Below are positions 1 through 5,649 of a DNA stretch of 6,073 bases, in pieces. The DNA is from CAYPKW01 sp964411425 (lineage in GTDB: Bacteria; Pseudomonadota; Alphaproteobacteria; Dongiales; Dongiaceae), in contig CAYPKW010000117.1 in NCBI GenBank assembly GCA_964411425.1, positions 1 through 6,073 of the forward strand, written 5' to 3'. The translations under genes were made by a program, and so were the position numbers. Each line of letters begins with the position of its first letter. Position 1 is the stretch's first letter. Below the pieces are notes generated by a model. It saw only the letters and a program-made list of their open reading frames with translations. It searched no databases and had not been told where the DNA came from.

Positions 1-2
1 GC

Positions 3-122
3 ATCTTGCCAATCCTCGACGACCCATTTGCTGAGCTTGACGCACACAACTGGGGCGCGCGCCCAGGTGGGGCGACCCGACCGCCAGAGGAATGCGCGTT
101 TACCGACGCGACACCCCGTTAA
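3..122 (+). CDS. Possible C-terminal end of an upstream gene (partial, unidentified)
   Basis: An open frame enters from the left edge and stops at TAA 120-122, giving about 39 residues. They read like a real protein tail: an acidic stretch ILDDPFAELDAHNWG followed by a proline- and glycine-rich end. A second frame stays open from the left edge to a TGA at 229-231, but its product is arginine-rich and low in acidic residues, as expected of an off-frame reading of GC-rich DNA. Third-position GC does not separate the two frames over so short a stretch. I do not recognise the family and assign no function. If real, it is the last gene before the module and ends 105 nt before the SDR start, so the two could share a transcript. 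Confidence 0.4.
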   Translation: MLPILDDPFAELDAHNWGARPGGATRPPEECAFTDATPR

Positions 123-128
123 GGGGTG
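112..128 (+). other. Short hairpin around the upstream stop codon
   Basis: CACCCC (112-117) pairs perfectly with GGGGTG (123-128) around the five-base loop GTTAA, which contains the TAA stop of the putative upstream gene. There is no T-run after it, so it does not qualify as an intrinsic terminator. It could be a weak mRNA-end or processing structure, or chance in GC-rich sequence. Confidence 0.35.
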
Positions 129-177
129 CCGCCCATGGCTCGGCGACCTACCCAAGCGGTGCGCCGCCGCGCTAACA

Positions 178-202
178 TCGACCTTGCGCGAGGTGCGGTC
201 GA
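178..202. promoter_or_regulatory. Dyad-symmetric site upstream of the SDR gene (candidate operator or leader hairpin)
   Basis: TCGACC (178-183) is repeated in inverted orientation as GGTCGA (197-202), so the half-site centres lie 19 bp apart. A nested ACCT (181-184) / AGGT (191-194) pair lies inside but is not concentric. The outer arms lie 25 bases upstream of the SDR start codon, a plausible place for a repressor or for a structure affecting translation. No convincing -35/-10 promoter pair is visible in bases 1-227. Chance dyads of this size are not rare in GC-rich DNA. Confidence 0.3.
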
Positions 203-211
203 ACGCGCCCT

Positions 212-224
212 GGGGGAAGGGGAG
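212..224 (+). promoter_or_regulatory. Ribosome binding site of the SDR gene
   Basis: The purine run GGGGGAAGGGGAG lies just before ATG 228. The AAGGGG part leaves 5 nt to the start and the first GGGGGA leaves 10 nt. This supports ATG 228 over the in-frame ATG 243, which would be 18 nt away, and over upstream in-frame starts. Confidence 0.6.
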
Positions 225-227
225 CCT

Positions 228-1010
228 ATGACGAAACACGGTATGCTGGTCGAGCGAACGGCCATCGTGACCGGTGCCGGTACCGGAATCGGGCGCGCCA
301 TCGCGCGAGCACTGGCGCGCGAGGGCGCCCGCGTGGCGGTCACCGATCGCGATCTGGCCACGGCCGAAGCCGTCGCCAAGGAGCTTGGACCTTCGAGCGT
401 CGCATTGCGCCTCGATGTAACTGACGCCGCGGCGACTGCCCGCGTTTTCGCCGAGGCCGAGCAGCGAATTGGCGGCTTCGATCTCCTCGCAGCCAATGCC
501 GGCGTCTCCACCATGAATCGCGTGGTGGATCTCACCGAGGAGGAATGGGACGCCAACATGGATGTCAACGCCAAGGGCGTATTCCTCAGCAATCGGGAGG
601 CCGTGCGCCGCTTTCTGGCGCGCGGCACCAAGGGCATCATCGTCAACACCGCCTCGCTCGCCGGCAAAGTGGGGGTACCGCTCCTCGCCCATTACAGCGC
701 CAGCAAGTTCGCGGTGGTTGGGTTCACGCAAGCGCTGGCCCGCGAGGTGGCGGGCGACGGCATCCGCGTCAACTGCGTCTGCCCCGGCTTCGTGCGCACG
801 AGCATGCAGGATCGCGAAGTGCTGTGGGAGGGGAAGCTGCGCAGCATGTCGCCCGAGGCGGTGCGGAAAGAATACGTCGACCTCACGCCGATGGGGCGTT
901 TGGAAGAACCCGAGGATATCGCCGACGTGGTAGTGTTCCTGGCCAGCGACCTCGCCCGCTTCATCACCGGCGAGGCGATGAATGTGACCGGCGGCGTACG
1001 GATGGATTGA
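228..1010 (+). CDS. Short-chain dehydrogenase/reductase (classical SDR), 260 aa
   Basis: This is a cytosolic NAD(P)-dependent oxidoreductase of the classical SDR type, acting on an alcohol/carbonyl pair. Visible landmarks are the cofactor-binding TGAGTGIG at residues 15-22, an acidic residue at the end of the second strand (Asp40, which in this family usually favours NAD(H) over NADP(H)), Asp63 in LDVTD, the NAG motif at 90-92, and a complete catalytic tetrad Asn114, Ser143, Tyr156, Lys160 (YSASK). PG at 186-187 and the C-terminal TGEAMNVTGG segment complete the fold. Length is normal for the family. The start at 228 follows a strong purine-rich ribosome binding site; an in-frame extension to about base 126 would add 34 arginine-rich residues before the fold and is not credible. 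The BtpA-family gene follows after 8 nt. Inference: it oxidises a polyol or reduces an aldehyde or ketone made by the dehydratase. The exact substrate cannot be read from the sequence. Confidence 0.93.
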   Translation: MTKHGMLVERTAIVTGAGTGIGRAIARALAREGARVAVTDRDLATAEAVAKELGPSSVALRLDVTDAAATARVFAEAEQRIGGFDLLAANAGVSTMNRVVDLTEEEWDANMDVNAKGVFLSNREAVRRFLARGTKGIIVNTASLAGKVGVPLLAHYSASKFAVVGFTQALAREVAGDGIRVNCVCPGFVRTSMQDREVLWEGKLRSMSPEAVRKEYVDLTPMGRLEEPEDIADVVVFLASDLARFITGEAMNVTGGVRMD

Positions 1011-1018
1011 GACTCAAC

Positions 1019-1828
1019 ATGAAGACCGGCTCCCTCAAGAGAGTCTTCGGGCATCGCAAGCCGATCATTGCCATGGCGCATCTGCCTCCCCTGCCTGGCG
1101 CCCCACTCTACGATTCGAAGCGCGGCATGGATGGCGTCGTCACCGGCGTCGCCAAAGACCTTCAACGACTGCAGGACGGCGGTATAGACGCGGTGATGTT
1201 CGGCAACGAGGGTGATCGGCCATATCTGCTCGATGCCTCGCCGCAGAGCCTTGCCGCCATGGCCGCCGCTGTCGCCGCCCTGAGGCCTCAGCTCCGCGTG
1301 CCCTTCGGGGTCGACTATCTGTGGGACCCGGTGGCGACCGTGGCACTCGGCGTCGCCACCGGCGCCGCCTTCGGCCGCGAGATCTTCACCGGCGTGTACG
1401 ATTCCGACATGGGGTTGTGGCAGCCGAATGCCGCCGCGGCACTGCGCCTGCGCCACGACCTCGGGCGCGACGACATGGTGTTGATGTTCAACGTCAACGC
1501 CGAATTCGCGGCGCCGCTCGGCGAACGGTCCATCGAGGCTCGCGCCAAGAGCGCGGTGTTCTCCTCCCTTGCCGACGTGATCCTTGTCTCCGGCCTGATG
1601 ACGGGCCAGCCGGTGGACCAGAGCCACTTGCGCAAAGTGAAGTCGGCGGTGGGCGACACGCCCGTCTTCGCCAATACCGGCGTCAATCGGGACAACGTCG
1701 CTGACATCCTCGCCGTCGCCGACGGCGTCATCATCGGCACGCACCTCAAGTTAAACGGCAACACCTGGAACCCGGTGGACGCGGACCGGGTCAAGCGCTT
1801 CATGGAGACGGTCGAGCGATCGCGATAG
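1019..1828 (+). CDS. BtpA/SgcQ-family TIM-barrel protein, 269 aa
   Basis: The protein matches the BtpA/SgcQ family as I remember it: the N-terminal segment PIIAMAHLPPLPG (residues 15-27), GGIDAVMFGNEGD (54-66), GVDYLWDP (97-104), LVSGLMTGQP (189-198), ANTGVNRDNV (218-227) and the phosphate-site-like end DGVIIGTHLK (235-244) with NPVD at 251-254. Alternating strand/helix segments agree with a TIM barrel, with no signal peptide or membrane segment. The family is named after a cyanobacterial protein needed for photosystem I accumulation, but E. coli SgcQ lies in a carbohydrate operon and many members have no link to photosynthesis. The biochemical activity is unsettled. Here it lies 8 nt after the SDR gene and 11 nt before the kinase fusion, which argues for a metabolic role on a sugar- or polyol-derived intermediate. 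ATG 1019 has only a weak Shine-Dalgarno, so translation is probably coupled to the SDR gene. Upstream in-frame sequence merely overlaps the SDR in another frame. Confidence 0.88.
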   Translation: MKTGSLKRVFGHRKPIIAMAHLPPLPGAPLYDSKRGMDGVVTGVAKDLQRLQDGGIDAVMFGNEGDRPYLLDASPQSLAAMAAAVAALRPQLRVPFGVDYLWDPVATVALGVATGAAFGREIFTGVYDSDMGLWQPNAAAALRLRHDLGRDDMVLMFNVNAEFAAPLGERSIEARAKSAVFSSLADVILVSGLMTGQPVDQSHLRKVKSAVGDTPVFANTGVNRDNVADILAVADGVIIGTHLKLNGNTWNPVDADRVKRFMETVERSR

Positions 1829-1839
1829 CAGGCCAGCCT

Positions 1840-3375
1840 ATGCCCCTCCTCCTCGGCCTCGATATCGGCACCACCTCGACCATCGGCATTCTGATCGACG
1901 ATAAGGGCCGCACGCTTGCGACGGCGAATCGGCCGTGCCGCCTCCACTCGCCGCACCCGAATTGGGCCGAGGAAGACGCGGACGAATGGTGGCGCAACTG
2001 TTGCGCCCTCGTCCCGGAGCTCCTGGCTGCGGCCGCCTGCAAGGTCGACGACATCGCCGCTGTCGGCGTCACCGGGATGGTCCCGGCCGTTGTCTTGATG
2101 GACGAGACGGGCCACATTCTTCGCCCGAGCATGCAGCAGAACGACGCGCGCGCGGTGGAGGAGATGGCCGCCATGCGCCGCGCCATCGATCCAGATGCGT
2201 TCTTTGCCCGCACCGGCGGCAGCATCAACCAGCAGTTGGTGGCGCCGAAATTGCGGTGGGTCGAGCGCCACGAGCCGCAGGTGTTCGGCCGCATCGCCGC
2301 CGTCTTCGGTTCTTACGACTACATTGCGTTCCGGCTCACCGGCCGGGCGCATGTCGAGCAGAACTGGGGCCTCGAGTCCGGCTTTGTCGATCTCTCGACC
2401 GGCGCCTATGACGACGCTCTCGTGGCACTTGGCGGCATTGGGCGCGGGCAGCTGCCGCCCCTCGTCGTCTCGCAGACGATCGTCGGCGAGGTGACGCCGG
2501 AGGCGGGCGCCGCAACCGGCCTCGCCGCCGGCACGCCCGTAGTTGCCGGCTGCGCCGACCACGTCGCCTCTGCCTTCGTCGCCGGCGCCGTGACCGATGG
2601 TGACCTAGTGGTGAAGTTCGGCGGTGCCGGCGACATCTTGTTGTCGGCGGGCCGGCCGGTAACCGATCGGCGCCTCTTCATCGACCATCACATCGTACCC
2701 GGACTCTTCTTCGTCAATGGCTGCATGGCGACGAGCGGCAGCCTTCTCGACTGGATCCTCCGGGAATTCGCCGCCGGCGAAGCGGCGGCGGCGCAAGCGC
2801 AAGGGCAGTCCCCCCATGCGCGCCTCGATCGCTTGGCGGCTGAGGTCAGCCCCGGTGCCGAAGGCGTCGTGCTGCTGCCATATTTTCTCGGCGAGAAGAC
2901 GCCGCTGCACGATCCGGCGGCGCGCGGCACCTTGGTGGGGCTCGGGCTCCACCATCGCCTGGCCCATGTTTGGCGCGCCGCCCTCGAAGGCGTGGCGTTC
3001 GGCTTTCGCCACCATATCGACGTGTTCGCGGAGATGGGCCTCGCCGTGCGGCGTGTTCTCGCTTGCGATGGCGGTGCCGCCAGCGATCTCTGGCTGCAGA
3101 TCGCGGCCGATGCCTTCGACCGCCCGGTCCAGCGGCTCCTGAACCATCCGGGGTCGAGCCTTGGCGCCGCTTACGTGGCCGGCGTCGGCGCCGGCATCAT
3201 CGACGGCTGGGGGCACATCACCAACTACGTCAAACCGGGACGCATTTTCGAGCCGGTCCCGTCCCGGCGCGTTGCCTACGACCAGGCTTACGGCCTCTAT
3301 CGGGACCTGTATGAGCGGCTCAAGACCCTGTACCCTCGGCTGGCGGCGTTGTCCCCCGACTGGGCGGGATTGAGA
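1840..3375 (+). other. Kinase domain of the fusion (FGGY family, xylulokinase-like)
   Basis: Residues 1-512 form a complete FGGY carbohydrate kinase. GLDIGTTS at 6-13 is the first phosphate loop, with Asp8 at the usual position. NWAEEDADEWW (41-51) and VTGMVPAVVLMDE (77-89) are typical of xylulokinase-like members. Asp240 in AGCADHVASAF (236-246) is the expected catalytic base. KFGGAGDILLSAG (259-271) fits the second phosphate motif, GEKTPLHDPAARG (351-363) matches the family signature region, and LACDGGAASDLWLQ (407-420) is the adenosine-site motif. It therefore looks able to use ATP. The hydroxyl acceptor is a sugar, polyol or derivative that cannot be named: the MHG-type substrate loop of D-xylulose kinases is replaced by GMVPA. 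No residue that I would call essential is missing. Confidence 0.9.
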
Positions 3376-5649
3376 ATGAGCGAACCCGGCGCCAATCGCT
3401 GGAAGCGGTACGAGGTGTGGGACGCCCGTCCCCTGCGCCTCGACAAGTTCGCCGTCGAGGATCCGGCCAACGGCTTCCAGGCCGCCGCCAGCCCCGCCGA
3501 TCCTCGACCGTCGATCGGGCTCGCCGACAGCCGGGTTACCGAAATGGACGGCGTGGCCGAAGCCGATTTCGACATGATCGACTACTTCATCGCGCGCCAC
3601 CACATCGACCCGACGGTGGCACCGGAGGCGATGGCGCTCGATTCCGCCGCCTTCGCCCGGATGTTGATCGACATCGATGTCCCGCGTGACCGGGTGGTTC
3701 GCCTTGCCGCCGGCATGACTCCGGCCAAGCTGGCGGAAGCCCTGTGCCATCTCAACGCCGTCGAATTGACCTTCGCGCAGACTAAACTGCGCAGCCGGCG
3801 CCAGCCCGCGAACCAGGCACATGTCACCAACGCGAAGGACGATCCGATTCAGATGGCGGCCGATGCCGCCACGGCCGCGCTCTACGGATTCGACGAGGTG
3901 GAGACCACCGTTCGCGTGTCGCGCAATGCCCGGTCCAATGCCATCGCCTGCGCCGTCGGCGCCGCGGCGGCGCGTGAGGGGGTACTGATCCAATGCTCGG
4001 TGGAGGAGGCGGAGGAGTTGCGCCTCGGCTTGGCCGGCCTCACCTCCTATACCGAGACCATGTCGGTCTACGGCACCGAAGCGAGCTTCGTCGACGGCGA
4101 CGATACGCCCTGGTCAAAGGCGTTCCTCGCCGCCGCCTACGCGTCGCGGGGACTGAAGGCCCGCTGCACCTCCGGCTCCGGCGCCGAGCTGTTGATGGGA
4201 TATCACGAGGCCAAGTCCATGCTCTATCTGGAGGCGCGCTGTCTTTGCCTCCAGCGGGCGATGGGGGTTCAAGGCACCCAGAACGGCGCCATCGACGGGG
4301 CGCCCCTGGTGGCCAGCGTGCCGGGTGGCCTGTGGGAGATCCTGGCCGAGAACGTGCTGGCGGCCCTGCTCGATCTCGAATGCGCCTCGGGCAACGACAC
4401 GCGCTTCACCGAATCGGAAATCCGGGTCGGCGCCAAGATCGTTCCCCACCTTCTGGCTGGCACCGACTTCATCTGTTCCGGCCTTGGCTCGATCCCGGCC
4501 TACGACAATTCCTTCAATGCCTCGCTGTTCAATGCCGCCGAGCTGGAGGACTTTCTCGCCATCCAGCGCGACTACCTCGCCGACGGCGGGCTGCAGCATG
4601 TCGATGAAGGAACGGTGATGCAGGTCCGCGGCCGGGCCATCGCCGCCATGGCAGCGGTGCTGGAGGAGTTGGGCCTCGCCCGCCTGCCGCAAGCCAAGCT
4701 CGACGGCGTGCTGGTCGCCCACGGTTCTCTCGACACCGACAGCCTGACACCCGGCGATGTCGCCCGCATCAATGACGGCCTCATCGAGCGCGGCATTACG
4801 GTTGTCGACGTGGTGCGCGCGCTGGCCAAGCGCGGCTTCGAGACCGAGGCGCGACGGCTCCTCTTCATGGCGCGCCAGCGCACGGCCGGCGACTACCTGC
4901 AGACGGCCGCCATTCTGCGTGACGGCAAGGTGGTGAGCGCCGTCAACGATCCCAACCGATACGGCGGACCGGGCACCGGCTATCGCCTGTCGCCGGAGCG
5001 GCGCGCTGCCATCGCTCGCATGCGGGACGAATTGACGCGCGACGAGGTTCTGCGCCAGGAGGGGAATATCGCCGACGACGAACGGCGACGCTACAGCTTG
5101 CGCCCGCGCGGGACAGCGGCCAAGGGCAACGACCCGGTCGAAGTGGTCGTTGGGGTCGGTCCCGGCTTCGGCACGAGTCTGCACAAGACCACGGGCGAGG
5201 TGCCCCTATCCGGTGCCCTTGGGGCGCTGTTCGACGGTATCGCCGCCGGCGGCGGCAAGGCGCGCCTGGTGCGCTTCCGGCATACCGCCGACACGTCCTT
5301 TCTGGGACTGTCAGCGGCGAGGCTGGCCGGATCGGGTGTTGGCATTGGCATGCAGGCCAAAGGGACGGCGGTGATTCACCGCGCCGATCTGGCGCCGCAC
5401 ATGAACCTCGAGCTGTTCTCCATGGCTCCGCTCCTGGGCCTCGATCACTACCGGGCCATCGGCCACAACGCCGCCCTTCATGCACAGGGCGCACGGCCTG
5501 AGCCCATCGTCGTGCATTACGGCGGCGAGGCGCTGGGCGCCCGGCACCACGTGCGAACGGCGCTGCTCTACGCGATCGAAACCGCGATGGTGGAACCGGG
5601 CGCGAAACCACAGGACCTGGAGGTCGTGTTTCATGGCTCCGCCCGCTGA
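1840..5649 (+). CDS. Fused FGGY carbohydrate kinase / B12-dependent diol dehydratase alpha-beta, 1269 aa
   Basis: One uninterrupted frame holds three enzyme parts: an FGGY kinase (residues 1-512), the large subunit of adenosylcobalamin-dependent diol/glycerol dehydratase (about 513-1062), a charged linker (about 1063-1097) and the medium subunit (about 1098-1269). The dehydratase removes water from a vicinal diol by radical chemistry. It normally works as (alpha-beta-gamma)2, and the gamma gene follows immediately. The start is ATG 1840, 11 nt after the BtpA-family stop, with only a weak ribosome binding site. Family kinases are about 480-510 aa, PduC is 554 aa and PduD 224 aa, so each part is near full length except that the beta N-terminal extension is missing. 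From memory, alpha-beta fusions of this family occur in some actinobacteria; I know of no kinase-alpha-beta chain. A one-base difference in the C run at 3353-3357 would split off the kinase (see that entry), so the kinase junction is less certain than the domain assignments. Confidence 0.88.
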   Translation: MPLLLGLDIGTTSTIGILIDDKGRTLATANRPCRLHSPHPNWAEEDADEWWRNCCALVPELLAAAACKVDDIAAVGVTGMVPAVVLMDETGHILRPSMQQNDARAVEEMAAMRRAIDPDAFFARTGGSINQQLVAPKLRWVERHEPQVFGRIAAVFGSYDYIAFRLTGRAHVEQNWGLESGFVDLSTGAYDDALVALGGIGRGQLPPLVVSQTIVGEVTPEAGAATGLAAGTPVVAGCADHVASAFVAGAVTDGDLVVKFGGAGDILLSAGRPVTDRRLFIDHHIVPGLFFVNGCMATSGSLLDWILREFAAGEAAAAQAQGQSPHARLDRLAAEVSPGAEGVVLLPYFLGEKTPLHDPAARGTLVGLGLHHRLAHVWRAALEGVAFGFRHHIDVFAEMGLAVRRVLACDGGAASDLWLQIAADAFDRPVQRLLNHPGSSLGAAYVAGVGAGIIDGWGHITNYVKPGRIFEPVPSRRVAYDQAYGLYRDLYERLKTLYPRLAALSPDWAGLRMSEPGANRWKRYEVWDARPLRLDKFAVEDPANGFQAAASPADPRPSIGLADSRVTEMDGVAEADFDMIDYFIARHHIDPTVAPEAMALDSAAFARMLIDIDVPRDRVVRLAAGMTPAKLAEALCHLNAVELTFAQTKLRSRRQPANQAHVTNAKDDPIQMAADAATAALYGFDEVETTVRVSRNARSNAIACAVGAAAAREGVLIQCSVEEAEELRLGLAGLTSYTETMSVYGTEASFVDGDDTPWSKAFLAAAYASRGLKARCTSGSGAELLMGYHEAKSMLYLEARCLCLQRAMGVQGTQNGAIDGAPLVASVPGGLWEILAENVLAALLDLECASGNDTRFTESEIRVGAKIVPHLLAGTDFICSGLGSIPAYDNSFNASLFNAAELEDFLAIQRDYLADGGLQHVDEGTVMQVRGRAIAAMAAVLEELGLARLPQAKLDGVLVAHGSLDTDSLTPGDVARINDGLIERGITVVDVVRALAKRGFETEARRLLFMARQRTAGDYLQTAAILRDGKVVSAVNDPNRYGGPGTGYRLSPERRAAIARMRDELTRDEVLRQEGNIADDERRRYSLRPRGTAAKGNDPVEVVVGVGPGFGTSLHKTTGEVPLSGALGALFDGIAAGGGKARLVRFRHTADTSFLGLSAARLAGSGVGIGMQAKGTAVIHRADLAPHMNLELFSMAPLLGLDHYRAIGHNAALHAQGARPEPIVVHYGGEALGARHHVRTALLYAIETAMVEPGAKPQDLEVVFHGSAR
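3353..3378 (+). other. Kinase/dehydratase junction with a C5 run and an out-of-frame TGA next to an ATG
   Basis: The run CCCCC at 3353-3357 lies in codons 505-506 (TCC CCC). Reading with one C fewer gives Ser-Pro-Thr-Gly-Arg-Asp and then TGA at 3371-3373; two bases later comes ATG 3376, codon 513 of the fusion. PduC Lys4 aligns with residue 522, so ATG 3376 is just where a separate dehydratase alpha gene would start. A weak GGGA (3366-3369) sits 6 nt before it and could act as a ribosome binding site. The layout looks like an ordinary tight operon junction turned into a fusion by one base. Whether that base is real cannot be decided here. Confidence 0.6.
3376..5025 (+). other. Diol/glycerol dehydratase large (alpha) subunit domain of the fusion
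   Basis: Residues 513 to about 1062 align along their whole length with the 554-residue PduC/DhaB1 family (Klebsiella sequence recalled, not searched). With a constant offset of 518, the metal- and substrate-site residues Gln141, His143, Glu170, Glu221, Gln296, Asp335 and Ser362 appear as Gln659, His661, Glu688, Glu739, Gln814, Asp853 and Ser880. Highly similar blocks include AHVTNAKDDP (660-669), SVYGTE (742-747), DGDDTPWSKAFL (752-763), KSMLYLEAR (792-800) and SAVNDPNRYGGPGTGYRL (1033-1050). The active-site barrel thus looks intact. Two pocket positions differ: Asp819 where PduC has Ser301, and Thr854 where it has Gln336. The part could also be translated separately from ATG 3376, giving a 757-residue alpha-beta chain. 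Confidence 0.94.
5131..5649 (+). other. Diol dehydratase medium (beta) subunit domain of the fusion
   Basis: Residues about 1098-1269 match the core of PduD: VEVVVGVGPGFG (1100-1111), the cobalamin-side segment SGVGIGMQAKGTAVIH (1165-1180), MNLELFSMAPLL (1188-1199) and YRAIGHNAA (1204-1212). The beta subunit helps hold the cobalamin cofactor against the alpha barrel. The roughly 45-residue N-terminal region of PduD, which includes its packaging peptide, has no counterpart. It is replaced by a charged linker (about 1063-1097) that begins after the last clear alpha homology. Fusion to alpha would enforce the 1:1 ratio these subunits need. Confidence 0.9.
5619..5624 (+). promoter_or_regulatory. 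Strong ribosome binding site of the gamma-subunit gene
   Basis: GGAGGT lies inside the last codons of the fusion gene, 8 nt before ATG 5633. It is the best Shine-Dalgarno in the window and fixes the gamma start. It differs from the weak sites before the BtpA-family and kinase genes, so the gamma subunit is probably well translated from the same mRNA. Confidence 0.8.

Noticed and set aside
53..64. 12-bp perfect palindrome GGGCGCGCGCCC
   Set aside because: It is a pure G/C self-complementary run with no second copy or promoter context, and is expected by chance in such GC-rich sequence.
1..227. Possible cobalamin riboswitch before a B12-enzyme operon
   Set aside because: I looked for the GCCACTG element and the B12-box consensus on the plus strand and found neither. 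The leader is also short for this RNA. B12 riboswitches usually control synthesis and transport genes or B12-independent alternatives.
126..227. N-terminal extension of the SDR by 34 codons
   Set aside because: The extra residues are arginine-rich, precede the first strand of the fold and match no SDR feature. ATG 228 has the ribosome binding site and gives the normal length.
28..231. Open frame ending in ATGA overlap with the SDR start
   Set aside because: The overlap looks like an operon junction, but the product is arginine- and proline-rich with few acidic residues, and a competing frame (3-122) has a more protein-like composition.
2605..3993. Long minus-strand open frames opposite the operon (also about 692-1744, 1315-2562, 4114-5184 and 4943-5992)
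   Set aside because: They lie entirely opposite well-identified genes, have no recognisable domains and arise because G/C third positions on the plus strand remove stops from the complementary frames.
5058..5064. GGAGGGG as a ribosome site for a separate beta-subunit gene
   Set aside because: The next in-frame start-type codon, TTG 5098, is 33 nt away, far beyond usable spacing, and the frame is continuous with alpha.
3376..5649. Glycyl-radical (B12-independent) glycerol dehydratase
   Set aside because: There is no glycyl-radical motif or activase. The alpha, beta and gamma parts all match the adenosylcobalamin-dependent family, with its metal and substrate ligands in register.
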